Origin: Ustilago trichophora
Lineage: Eukaryota; Basidiomycota; Ustilaginomycetes; Ustilaginales; Ustilaginaceae
Assembly: GCA_900323505.1 (NCBI GenBank)
Contig: OOIN01000017.1
Coordinates: forward strand, 558,001-622,000
Length of the DNA: 64,000 nt
Direction of reading: 5' to 3'
Of the stretch, positions 19,008-28,696 are shown in pieces (the stretch's first letter is position 1; each line of letters opens with the position of its first letter). The notes beneath the pieces are model-generated. The model ran no database searches, had not been told where the DNA came from, and saw only the letters and a program-made list of their open reading frames with translations. A program made the position numbers and the translations under genes.

Positions 19008-20231
19008 AGTGAGGCGACCCTACCTAGAGACAGAGTGATCCTCCTGGTCAATGTTGAAACCTTACTCGAGTCGTTGGAGCGATGAGAAAAGATGTTGTAT
19101 GGATACACACGGGACCAGCCTCGTGCTTTGTACCTGTAGGACGTGACTGAAAGTGATGCCCGTTAGTCGCAGTATTGTATGTGTTGGAGCTGACGTTTCC
19201 TCACTTTCGAGGGTCGAAGAGTCGTGATGGTGGTAGGAACGTCGCAAGCACCTGTATCAAGCAGATGATGGCAGTGATGATACTGTACGTTTGTTGCAAA
19301 GAACGCTCTTCACAGCCACGCTTCAGCTCAGAAGAGGAGAGACAGAGAGAGCCAGATAGAATTGTGCATGCCGAGGCGCACTTTACTGCATACTGTACAG
19401 TCCATGCAGCCTTGCGAACCCCTAAATTTTGGACGGCGGCACAGCGAGGCACACACGCTGAAACTAACACTTTCTACAGTACACCCACTTCTTAGCGCAG
19501 TGTCGATCTGCGCCTTAAATTTCAAGTAAACTCTCCAAAAAGAGGCAGTGCACGCCAAGCAACGACACCTCGTGCCACTCCAGCATTTCGGCCGGTATTT
19601 TTCTCTTGATCCAAAGCAAACCAAAGTCTAACAAATTCTAAAATCGAAAAGGGTAGGAGCTCGTGTGAATTCGGATGTCTCGCTGAAATGACGTTTTCTC
19701 GGTTCGAATCGCGATGCCGGTCCGAGAATGAATTTGGATTTTTTTGGTTTTTGTTTTTGGTGGTGCTGCTCCGCGCTCTGACTCCGACCAAATTTTTGGA
19801 ACAAGAAAAATTGATGCATGCACGAACAAGGCAGATGATGCAGGTTCAAAAACCCTGAAATTCAGCAAGGTTGGGAAGCGTTTCACATCTTGATAAGCTC
19901 TCGCATATCACTTTGTGTGCCTGCAAAAGTACTGTACAGTTGGATCTGGGCAGGTCGGGCTAGTGTGAGTGGGTCAGTTTGGGGCCCCTCTTGATGCTTC
20001 AGCTGGCAAGACAGGGACGACGATAAGCTAGATCAGAGGTTGTCCTGCTCGAGGCTGTCTGACTTTTGCGTACCACCACCACCTTCAACATCTTTTTCCG
20101 CTAGATATCACGTCCTTACTACATCTATGCTGTCCATGCCGAGTGACTCTCCTTTGAGCGCTCGTCTCTTCCAGACCAACCCATAGAGCAACGCGCAACT
20201 CTTATCAATTGTTGCTATCCACCTACGAACC
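19008..20231. other. Gene-free interval between M50B-like and F-box genes
   Basis: About 1.2 kb without a supported gene. It contains three CTGTACAG or CTACAGTAC words (near 19392, 19476 and 19931). A GGTTCGAATC word near 19700 resembles a tRNA B box but no cloverleaf could be drawn. The proximal parts should be promoters of the two divergent genes. Confidence 0.45.
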
Positions 20232-21356
20232 ATGTCCCACATCAACGATCGCCGGCTCGAGCTGGTCTCTCTACCACCCGAGATCCTTCACCTCATCGCC
20301 AACGCCTACATCTCCGACCTAGACCCAAACTCGAATAACATCACCTCGGTCCTTTCGACATGCAAGCTCTTCCACAATCTCTTTGTACCCAAATTCTACT
20401 CTTCCATCTGCATCTACTCTGTCGACCAACTCTCTCGCTTCGTTTCGCCCACCTCGGGAGCAAACTCCTTCTGCCCTCTCTATACCCTCAATAGCCTCAC
20501 CATCAACATCCCTGGCGTACCTGGAGGAGGCGATGGTACTCTACCCTTCACCACTGCTGCTGCGCACATGTCCAGATCACGCGACCATTTGCGCGATCGA
20601 CTCCTACTCGCCTCCCAAGCTCTATCACTCTGCCCCTCGGTGCGACAAGTCTCATTGGAATTCTTCAGCATTCGTCATTCTGAAATTCTCACTTCCGACG
20701 AGTTTCGCGCTACCGAAGCAAGAGCCTTCGAAAACGCGATTAGAGGCTTGAAGAGGCTAAAGCATTTGCGATGGGTTCCACCGAGCTGCGATGCAAACGC
20801 AATCGTCGGGTTGAGCATTGTTATTGTCGACCAAGTCATTCCTGCACTTGCGAGAGGTCTCGTGGGATGTGCGGAGCTGGAGACGTTGGAACTGTGGAAT
20901 GCTATGCTTCCGCTTGGGGGCGGGGCAGAGTTGGCCAAATCGCTTATTCGTATTTCCACCAATCGAGCGAGAGAGGACTATACGAATGGGCCTACGCTAA
21001 ACTTGAGATCGGTGACGGGGCTGGATCCGAAGACGGTGTCCGATCTGGCACTGGCGAGCCCTCCGATCAAGGTCAATATCGCAGACGGATTCATTGGCTC
21101 CATTTGGGGAGCGAGGATCGACAAGCTTGCCGTGGAGGAGTGCATGCGTGATGCTTTGGATCCCAACGGAAGCAGCAGTAGCAGGGCGAGCAGCGCAGGA
21201 TCCTCTCCAAGCTCTTCGGAAGCGTCCAGCATCGCCACTAGCAGAGCTACCACACCGGAGCTACTCATCCAGGATACGCTTGCAAAGGCTAGCGAAAATG
21301 TCCGCATTAGAGTCCTCCAGGGCGGAATCGCAGGGTCCAGGATGATGGGCCATTGA
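20232..21356 (+). CDS. F-box-like protein
   Basis: A 374-residue protein. Residues about 8-55 (LELVSLPPEILHLIANAYI ... VLSTCKLFHNLFVPKFYSSI) have the Leu-Pro-x-Glu-Ile-Leu pattern of an F-box, which in known proteins binds Skp1 and forms the substrate-receptor part of an SCF ubiquitin ligase. The middle (about 130-290) holds helix-rich Leu repeats that could form a leucine-rich-repeat-like array, though these are weak. The C-terminal region (about 310-350) is a Ser-rich low-complexity tract. Substrate is unknown. The gene is single exon and convergent with the IMPACT-like gene, with about 150 bp between stops. Confidence 0.7.
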   Translation: MSHINDRRLELVSLPPEILHLIANAYISDLDPNSNNITSVLSTCKLFHNLFVPKFYSSICIYSVDQLSRFVSPTSGANSFCPLYTLNSLTINIPGVPGGGDGTLPFTTAAAHMSRSRDHLRDRLLLASQALSLCPSVRQVSLEFFSIRHSEILTSDEFRATEARAFENAIRGLKRLKHLRWVPPSCDANAIVGLSIVIVDQVIPALARGLVGCAELETLELWNAMLPLGGGAELAKSLIRISTNRAREDYTNGPTLNLRSVTGLDPKTVSDLALASPPIKVNIADGFIGSIWGARIDKLAVEECMRDALDPNGSSSSRASSAGSSPSSSEASSIATSRATTPELLIQDTLAKASENVRIRVLQGGIAGSRMMGH

Positions 21357-21504
21357 AACCGGAAAGAACGAAAATGAATATCATATAGACTGTATTTGTA
21401 CCTGACCATAGATGTATCGCTGCCTCTCTAATCGCTCGTTGTACCGTTGTAGTTTTCTCGCAACGCAAGATGTTTTTGTTTCTGTTGTTACACTATCCTT
21501 ACTG

Positions 21505-22737
21505 CTACGAATTTCTTTTGCCCATGCCCTTCCCCTTGCCCGCATCATCGCCGTTATTCTTACCTACAAACCCACCGAGGTCCAGTGCCTCCCTCGCCGC
21601 CCTATTGATAAGTTTAAACCGATCCGGACCCAAATGAACCCCACCATACCACCTCGTCACGACCACAATCACATTCTCGAGCTCCAGAATGCTCAACAGA
21701 TGCGCCAGTCTCCCACCCGCCGCCGTCTCGCCATCATCGTCGCAATCCCGGTGAATGATGCCGTCGGCAGCTTTGCAAACCCACGCGTTGATGATCGGAT
21801 GTGTCGCCCGCGCGACGCGCTTATCAGAAAGGATGATAGAGAGTACCGAGGGTACTTGATCCGGAGAGGTAATAGTGGCAGCGTAGCCGATGAACTCGGA
21901 CTTGCGCTCGACGATGGATTCGGTCTGGAAAAGGGTGCCTGTAAAAGGTTTGGGCTGTTGCTGTGGTGGTGCTGGATGGAAGTTTGAGAAGGTGGTGATG
22001 TTGGTCTCTGTTGGAGTGGTGTCTGGCCTGGCAGGGGCAGAAGCAGAAGAGACTCGTTCAGCCTCTTTCTCATTCCACCAATCCACAACTTTCTCCTTGA
22101 CCCATTCGATCCCTTCAAAGAGTACCACTTCCCCCTTCGCCCAGTGAACACCCTTATCCATGGTCCCTCCGATCCAAGCAGCACTCGCAGCTTCCTCCGC
22201 ATCTACAACACTATCTTCCTCGGCCTGATGGTAGAAAGCCCTCAGTATCTCCCCGAACAGCTTGCTATCCACGCTGAACCCGCCTATATATCTCGACAGC
22301 AGCTGCAGCTGTGGCGGCCTAGCACTATGTGGATAGAACGGCGGTAGCGTGACCGCCAAGCGTATTGGTATCGCATCTTCACCAGTCTCGATGTCGGTCG
22401 ATATGGATAAGGTGATCTTTGACCCTGGCAACCAAGAATGTGGATCGGCTACGTCTTCCCTTTCTTGCTCCTCACCTGCTTTTGCGTGAGAACTAGGTTT
22501 GCCGTTGATGGAAGTGATCTTGAGCAGATCTATCGATTCGTCGGTGTAGATGCTCTGCAAAGCCATGAGTTCTTCGGCGAGCTGTGTGGCTGCGTCGATA
22601 CGTTGCGACTCGTCATTCAGCCAGAGTTCATGCCGCGTTGAAGAACCGGGTACATTGAAAGAGCTTGAGTCAGCAGCGTATGCCTCGATGCGGGCTATCA
22701 GCGCGGATAGTGTGGATTTGGTACCATCGTCGTCCAT
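21505..22737 (-). CDS. IMPACT/Yih1-like protein (RWD plus UPF0029)
   Basis: The Met at 22737 (MDDDGTKS) is chosen; the longer frame upstream is low complexity and antisense to a promoter. The 410-residue product has an N-terminal RWD domain (about 45-190, with ELMALQSIY and LPPFYPHSARPP) and a C-terminal UPF0029/IMPACT domain (about 265-395) with KSEFIGYAATI, HRDCDDDGE and TRWYGGVHLGPDRF. In yeast and mammals Yih1/IMPACT bind Gcn1 and restrain Gcn2 kinase, and the same role in amino-acid-starvation signalling is expected. An acidic linker joins the domains. The gene is divergent from the Pbi2-like gene, sharing a promoter region of about 450 bp. Confidence 0.9.
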   Translation of the reverse strand: MDDDGTKSTLSALIARIEAYAADSSSFNVPGSSTRHELWLNDESQRIDAATQLAEELMALQSIYTDESIDLLKITSINGKPSSHAKAGEEQEREDVADPHSWLPGSKITLSISTDIETGEDAIPIRLAVTLPPFYPHSARPPQLQLLSRYIGGFSVDSKLFGEILRAFYHQAEEDSVVDAEEAASAAWIGGTMDKGVHWAKGEVVLFEGIEWVKEKVVDWWNEKEAERVSSASAPARPDTTPTETNITTFSNFHPAPPQQQPKPFTGTLFQTESIVERKSEFIGYAATITSPDQVPSVLSIILSDKRVARATHPIINAWVCKAADGIIHRDCDDDGETAAGGRLAHLLSILELENVIVVVTRWYGGVHLGPDRFKLINRAAREALDLGGFVGKNNGDDAGKGKGMGKRNS

Positions 22738-23191
22738 TTTGAGCCACAAGCGCCGACGACTCGAGAGGATGAGGAGGAGGAGGGGAAGTCGATGTTCAAA
22801 AAACGAAATTGCAACTTTTTTTGGTGTGAAAATTGCCTTTCGACGTGGAGGAAGGGCAGCCGCTGGTCCGAGCGCGTCCGTCACTAGCTGCTCTGTGTAA
22901 GGGTCCTTTATGACACAGACACAGCCCTCACAGAAAGTGGAGAGAATCCATAGGGTTGAAGGCACTTCGACGCGAACCCCACCCACCCAGCAAAGTGTTA
23001 TCGACTCAGCAACCCACCGCTGCTGCACTGCACTCCATCCTTCCCCACCACCACCACCACCAGAAACAACAGCAACAACCTCGTCCTCACTTTGCATCTA
23101 TTTTCTGCAAGGAAATCTTCCCAAACCATCCTCGTCCAAGATTCTACCCAACCTCCTTTCCAAACTCTCCGTGTTCCTCCTCTTCTCAAGA

Positions 23192-23696
23192 ATGGCGGAG
23201 CACAAGCCTTACATGGTGTACGTTGCTCCTTCCCCTTCAACCTTACTTCAATCTTGCCTCTGGCTTAATCTCTCCGCATACTCATAAAAAAACTGACCTT
23301 TCAATCATGTGCCCTAATCCCAATTGTGACTGCCGCAGTATCTTCAAGGATGGCACACCTCAATCGGCCATCGACGAACAGAAGGCCAAGGTTCAGCAGG
23401 CCGGAGGTACCATTAAGCAGACGTTCGACTCGAGCATCATGAAGGGTTTCGCAGCAACCTTGCCCGATAACTTTGCCCAGGAGCTGACGACTGCTAGTGT
23501 CGGTGGCAAGCACGAGCACATGTAAGTCGACTTTTCCTTTGCCGAAGCAGCTGACACGTCCCGAGGCATTCGGGCGATCCTTTGAGGATATTGTACTGAC
23601 ACACAACATCTCTTCTTTCCGATGATGCACTACAATGGCTGCGGGTGGGCTGATAGCGAATACGTCGAGCCCGACAGCGAGGTCAAGACTCTTTAA
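23192..23696 (+). CDS. PBI2: Proteinase B inhibitor I9 (Pbi2-like), 3 exons
   Basis: Exons 23192-23217, 23339-23521 and 23657-23696 join to an 82-residue protein. The donors are GTACGT and GTAAGT and the acceptors are CCGCAG and TGATAG; every junction keeps frame. The product has the inhibitor I9 fold pattern: KPYMVIFKDGTP, IDEQKAKVQQAGGTIK, IMKGFAATLP, and a C-terminal YVEPDSEVKTL. In yeast, Pbi2 inhibits vacuolar proteinase B and takes part in vacuole fusion; members are small, cytosolic and lack a signal peptide, as here. Exon 1 is only 26 nt, so automated callers may miss the gene. It is close in length to its yeast relative (about 75 residues). Confidence 0.9.
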
Positions 23697-24001
23697 AGTT
23701 CTGCGCAACTGGTAATGTCCAATACATCTGCTAATTTCCGATTGAATCAAAGAATGTTTCCCGATAAGCTTTGTCTCGAAACACTGCGATGATTTTGCGA
23801 TGATGCCCGTACGTCCTGCACCATGTTCTTGCGTGCGTCCCACTGTCTCTGTACACAGGCTTGAAAAGATCTCTGACACATGTTGAAGACGAAGTTGCAA
23901 CGCTGTGTATCCAAAGCTGCCTGACCCAGCCTCAATTTGATTGCAAGATGAGTCTCGATACAAGTACAAAAGAACCGCCACTGCTCCTTTTCCTTCTTCG
24001 C

Positions 24002-24975
24002 CTACTCATCATCCCAGAAATCGTCATCGTCCTCTCTCGTCTTCGCGCCCACCACACCCTTCCCAACACTTTCCCCACCACCATTATCATTACCCGCACC
24101 AAACCCAAAGATTGGCTTCCGATTCTCCCTCGGATTCACAATACCACTTTGACCTAATCTCCACTCCAATGCACCTGTAGAAAATTTGTCCGAGTTCCCC
24201 AACTCTTCGAATCCTACAATCTTGTCCTTGCTGATACCGTCTTTGAAAGTGATCAAGCAAGGGAGGACGGAAACTTTAAGTTTTTGGGTCAAAAAGGGAC
24301 AGTTGAGAACGTTTGCCTTGAGAAAGAGCGTTCCTGGATGCAGACGAGCCAGGACGGTGAGATGGCGATCGAGGAGAGAACAGCGGGAGAATTTAGGATG
24401 GAAGAAATGGATCGCTACTTGGCGCTCGGAAGAGGAAAATGTGATGAGATCTTTTTCGTTTGTGATTTCGGTGAGGAGACCTTTCATGGATGCGGTCGAG
24501 GTGTGTTGCATTGAAGAGAGGTCCAAGGGATCGTTGGTGGCTTTATGGGCGGCAATTCTGTAAGCATCGCAAGATCAGAGGAAGGAAGCAGGAGGTAGAG
24601 CTAGTCATTAAGGGTCCAGGGATGAAGGAAGCCGAGAGATTGATGAGGAGGAGGGGAGGGGGAATATACATACTCTTGCCGCAACTCTTCCATTCGACGT
24701 TCTCGAAACTCTGCCATGTCAAAGCCGGCCACTGTATCTACATTCTCATGACCAAAATTGCCCTCGTCCTCCATCTTGTCCAGCTCCGCATCGAGCTCGG
24801 CGAAGAGCTTCTCATCATCATCCTCGTCGTCTTTGCCATCTTCGTGGTCCGAATCTCTCTCGTTTCGGCCGATATGATATGCCGAAGCCGACTCGATAAA
24901 CGTAGATGCGTGCTCGGCAGCATTGCTACCTCCTGCTGCTGTTGATATTGATGCTGATGCCGAAGGATCCGTCAT
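24002..24975 (-). CDS. Plp1/TXNDC9 phosducin-like thioredoxin-fold protein, 2 exons
   Basis: Exons 24674-24975 and 24002-24557 join (donor GTATGT, acceptor CTTACAG) to 285 residues. The N-terminal half is acidic (DEDDDEKLFAELDAELDKMED) and leads into FRERRMEELRQE. The C-terminal half is a thioredoxin fold with EITNEKDLITFSSSERQVAIHFFHPKFSRCSLLD split over strands, then LKANVLNCPFL and VLPCLITFKDG. The classic CxxC pair is absent, with only one Cys in the active loop, as usual in the TXNDC9/Plp1 group. Family members assist the CCT chaperonin and tubulin or actin folding. The tail ends DDDFWDDE, matching the acidic C-terminus of the family. It is divergent from the rhomboid gene. Confidence 0.88.
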
Positions 24976-25333
24976 CGTGCTACCGTGAGTGAGTGAGTGA
25001 TGGTGTGAGAAGAGGAAGGAGAGCAACACTTGAAAGGAATTTCTTCTTATTGGCGCGTGTGTGCAGCAGACTCGCGCGCGCTTTTTGGGAGCAATTAACA
25101 CCAACACCTAGATCGGGAGAAGGAATCGGGATGCTTTGCTCCACACGACCCTTCTCTCTCTCCCGCACAAGGCGCATTAACCAAGCATCTTTTGCTGCTC
25201 GAAGAGGACCCTTTGATCTTCGCACAATGGTCACAAGACTACCACCAACTACCGAAATTTTCGCCTCGATACCACGACGATACACCTCCGAGGTACCTAG
25301 GGCTACATAGGGTCCACAGGAAAAGGTAGGATT

Positions 25334-26587
25334 ATGAGGTCTTCAGTACGTTGCCTGGAGTTGAGGAGCTTGCTGCACTCATCGTCAACAGGGTCGATTG
25401 GGGTTGCTAGTACGTCCGTTCGAGCCATGGTCGCATCAACTTCAAGCTACGAAACATTTACAGCACGCAAGACAAGATTCAGGACGTACCATTCTACCTC
25501 CACAACTCCTCCAGTCTCGCAGCGTACAAGGCTCGACCTTCCCATGGGCTCTCTTGCTCGCCGTCAGCAGGCGCGCTCTTCCACCACAGCTGCCAATGTA
25601 GCGACGCCACCATGTAGCCCCGCACCGCTGACACAGAAGCCAACGACAGAGTCAGGAGTGTCCTTCCTACGGTTTTTCAGCACATCCTTCTTCACCTCCC
25701 CATTGGCCCCAAATAGCTTCCCTGGCATGATTCTATCCAAGATGCCACGTCTCCGATCAGAAGACAGCCCCTCCCGCCTACCCAATCGGTCTCGGCGGCA
25801 CTCTTCCCCCTTATTCGACCGACCCTCACGCCGAGTACGCATCGACACCTCCTCCTCATCCAACCCTAATGGCCCAGGACGTCGTCCACCTTCCACATCC
25901 ACCATCGCTGGAATCATCGCATTGATCGACAAGCGCATGTTCTCCCGCTTACCCGAGCGATTTGTCTTATACACCATCATAGCGCTCAACGTTCTCATCT
26001 TTGGCTCATGGCTATACGCTGCCGAATCCTTGCGCAAATTCTCCGATCCACGAGCCTACATTTTCCTCGCCAAAAACTTCCTCTCGGGCTATCGAAACGT
26101 GGCAGAGGGTCGATGGTGGACAATGCTCACCTCGTGCGTATCGCACGAACGTCTAGACCACTTTTTGGTCAACATGATCTCCTTGGCTTTCATGGCTCCT
26201 CCAGTCCTCGCCCTCACAGGACCCACCACCTTTGTTCTGCTCTACTTTGGCGCAGGAGTGGTCAGCAGCATCGTCAGCATGGTCGGAAAAAGACTCACAG
26301 GAGAAACGAATAAGGCAGCGGGTAGAGCATTTAGTCATGGCGCAAGTGGAAGTGTATATGCGATTATGAGCACTTTCGCCTGTGTCCATCCTACGGCGAC
26401 GTTTTTGGTGTTCTTTGTGATTCCAGCACCAGCTTGGGCCGTGGTCAGTGGGATTATGGCTTGGGATCTTTGGCATGCTGCAAAGACGCCTGGTGGTGCA
26501 ACAGATAGTGCGGGTCATGTCGGTGGCATTTTGGCAGGTATCCTATTTTGGAGATTTGGACTACGAGGTGTTCGCATCCAGTCCTAG
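25334..26587 (+). CDS. Mitochondrial rhomboid-family serine protease
   Basis: A 417-residue protein. The N-terminus (about 1-100) is rich in Arg, Ser and Thr and lacks acidic residues, so it reads as a mitochondrial presequence. About six transmembrane helices follow from residue 215. Catalytic features are visible: SHGASGSVYAI near residue 335 (Ser nucleophile in G-x-S-G) and AGHVGGILAG near residue 395 (the His of the dyad). The layout fits the yeast Pcp1/Rbd1 group, which cleaves Mgm1 and cytochrome c peroxidase in the inner membrane. That substrate assignment is taken from the family. The gene is single exon and divergent from the Plp1-like gene. Confidence 0.88.
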   Translation: MRSSVRCLELRSLLHSSSTGSIGVASTSVRAMVASTSSYETFTARKTRFRTYHSTSTTPPVSQRTRLDLPMGSLARRQQARSSTTAANVATPPCSPAPLTQKPTTESGVSFLRFFSTSFFTSPLAPNSFPGMILSKMPRLRSEDSPSRLPNRSRRHSSPLFDRPSRRVRIDTSSSSNPNGPGRRPPSTSTIAGIIALIDKRMFSRLPERFVLYTIIALNVLIFGSWLYAAESLRKFSDPRAYIFLAKNFLSGYRNVAEGRWWTMLTSCVSHERLDHFLVNMISLAFMAPPVLALTGPTTFVLLYFGAGVVSSIVSMVGKRLTGETNKAAGRAFSHGASGSVYAIMSTFACVHPTATFLVFFVIPAPAWAVVSGIMAWDLWHAAKTPGGATDSAGHVGGILAGILFWRFGLRGVRIQS

Positions 26588-26747
26588 CGCCGCTTAGATA
26601 CAATATAATAATATCACACATTACCACTCCTCATCTCGACCCTCCTCTTATCGTCTGCATATGGTCACTGTACAGTCAAGCCTCTCGACCCCCAAAAAGA
26701 CAGCAGCGTAGTGAACCAAGACTGCTAAGCAATGATTCTAGTCAAAA

Positions 26748-28247
26748 CTAACCAAAATACAAATCAACCAACATGGTCGCTACACCAAGCACGATCTCCA
26801 ACATGATTAGCAAGATGACAACAATCTCCAAATACTCGCTATGACTACTCGTCACCTGATCCTTCAATAACTGCAACATATCCTGCAACACTTCTACTCT
26901 TGTATTCAACAGATCGATTCTCTGAGGAATTTCGAGATAGCTCCTTGCAGCCGAATATAACGGTTCTAAATCTGGCTGTCTCCAAAAGATTTCGGGAGAA
27001 TCGACGATACTTCCTACGAGATGGATGTTCATTCGGAGGATGAAGAGGTGACCGATCTGTTTCATGATTTCTGCGGGGGGCATGCCGATTTTTCCACTTT
27101 CAGCGATGGATTGGGGGATATCTTTGGTGCTTTCGATCGTGTTATCGATGATGCCTTCAAAGAAGCTGATTTTGGTGGATTGGGCGAGGGCGTGGGATAG
27201 GGAGAGTTTGGTCATGTATGAAGAACCCCGACGTAAAGTAATTACGTCGTTATAGATGCGTGAGTAGTCGGCCAGGTACCAGTGGAGGTCTTCGGACTCG
27301 ATATCCTCAGAGGCGAGTCGTTCGACTTCGAACCGACGCAGTTCGCGTAGGAAACGCTTCTCTTCTTGATGAGTCATGCCCCAAATGACGATGGTGCCGT
27401 AGTCCATGATGAAGAGTTCGGGAACGACGTCTTCGACGGAAAAGCGGCTGCGTTTGCGTTTTGCCGCTGCGGCGGCGGCGGTGTCAGTGTCGGCGTTGGT
27501 TTTGGGTTGGACGATTCCATCCTGTTGTTGTTGATGCTGCTCTTGTTGGACGTCTTGATTCAGTTCGGGAATACCGAGGAGGTCGCCTGTTTTTGTGTGA
27601 CCGGTCGAGTCGCGGTGATTGGAACGATGCTTACTCGACCCATTCCCATTGGCATTGGTCGGCACCAATCCGCGTGCCTCATCAACATGCTTGTACGTAT
27701 ATGTAGTATACAGACACTCGTCGAAAGTCAACACGTTTGTCTGGTGGCTGGACCGCCGGGCATTCAACCACTTGGTCAGCTCCCTCATCCGATACGACGT
27801 TGCCGTCGAGTACGCCGTCACCCTTGGCAACTTGGCCCTCGATCTCTTTGTGAGCCTCCTTGCATCCCTCCTCATGGAGCCCTCTGGAATCTGCGCTAGC
27901 TGCTTATACACCTCTACCGCCTCGTCATCTTCACCCTCTGCATCGTCGGAAGAGCTATCGTCGTCGTCAACCGAGTGGTGGGGTGAATTTGCGCTTGCAT
28001 TTCCTGCCAGAGACGCGGTCGGCGCAGGAGGTTCTGAATAAGAGGGATTGCGACGATATCCACTGGAAACATTTCCCGAAGCATTGCCTTGCCCAGCCAG
28101 GACACCACCGCTGCCAATGATGGGTGAAGAGGCGTTGACGGGTGTCGCTCCTCCGCTTGCACCGCCGCCGGTGGAGCTGTCTTCGGGCTCCTCGGGGAGG
28201 ATTTTGAGTTTGGAGGATTGTTTGGTTGATCGTGTACTGCGATACAT
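26748..28247 (-). CDS. RMD1/RMD8-type DUF155 membrane protein
   Basis: The Met at 28247 (MYRSTRSTKQ) is used, giving 498 residues. The N-terminal third is disordered and Ser-rich. The DUF155 domain (about residues 135-480) includes VTAYSTATSY, ELFIMDYGTIVIWG, EDLHWYLADYSRIYNDVITL and RRGSSYMTKLSLSHALAQS. It ends in one transmembrane helix (about 468-495, EIVVILLIMLEIVLGVATML), the architecture of yeast Rmd1/Rmd8 and human RMND1. RMND1 works in mitochondrial translation; fungal Rmd8-type members are poorly understood. A poly-Gln/Ala stretch (HQQQQ, AAAAAA) interrupts the domain near residues 235-260. It is convergent with the rhomboid gene. Confidence 0.88.
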   Translation of the reverse strand: MYRSTRSTKQSSKLKILPEEPEDSSTGGGASGGATPVNASSPIIGSGGVLAGQGNASGNVSSGYRRNPSYSEPPAPTASLAGNASANSPHHSVDDDDSSSDDAEGEDDEAVEVYKQLAQIPEGSMRRDARRLTKRSRAKLPRVTAYSTATSYRMRELTKWLNARRSSHQTNVLTFDECLYTTYTYKHVDEARGLVPTNANGNGSSKHRSNHRDSTGHTKTGDLLGIPELNQDVQQEQHQQQQDGIVQPKTNADTDTAAAAAAKRKRSRFSVEDVVPELFIMDYGTIVIWGMTHQEEKRFLRELRRFEVERLASEDIESEDLHWYLADYSRIYNDVITLRRGSSYMTKLSLSHALAQSTKISFFEGIIDNTIESTKDIPQSIAESGKIGMPPAEIMKQIGHLFILRMNIHLVGSIVDSPEIFWRQPDLEPLYSAARSYLEIPQRIDLLNTRVEVLQDMLQLLKDQVTSSHSEYLEIVVILLIMLEIVLGVATMLVDLYFG

Positions 28248-28696
28248 CTTTGCTACTTCCCTACTCCGATTTGTCAGCGTAGAGTTGTTGTCGGTGGTGG
28301 TGAGAGAGAGGTGAGGCGAAGGTTGGAGGTAAGGGAAATCGATGGTTGGTGTGGTCAAAGCGGCAGAAAGTGAGATCATCAGCCCGAAATTGGACACAAC
28401 GTTTTTTTGCAAAAGCGGGCAAGCAAAGGCGCGTGCGTGCTGCTGACTGCAGATGTGAGATGGGTGGAGGGCAAACAGGAGAGTGCCGATCTGCTGGATC
28501 CCGATTCACGCTTTTCCCCACGTTCCTCTTCACGCCTGCTCCCTCTTTCGGCAGCTATCTGAACAATGTTGAAACATCACAGCCATTCAATCGAATCATC
28601 CAAAGCTGAAACTCATGGTGGAGCTCATATTCTTACAGTTAAATCTACAATCTAAAGTCTTCTACAGCGAAGCATGCTTGCTCGATTGTATATGAC
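28248..28696. other. Gene-free upstream region of RMD1-type gene
   Basis: About 450 bp with no supported gene. It contains the promoter of the RMD1/RMD8-type gene and the 3' flank of the decarboxylase gene. The open frames here are shadows. Confidence 0.45.

Noticed and set aside
19650..19730. Possible tRNA, from a GGTTCGAATC word resembling a B box
   Set aside because: No A box at the right distance and no acceptor or anticodon stem could be paired on either strand.
22738..23097. N-terminal extension of the IMPACT-like protein
   Set aside because: The added 120 residues are low complexity and overlap the promoter of the divergent inhibitor gene; the conserved RWD start fits the Met at 22737.
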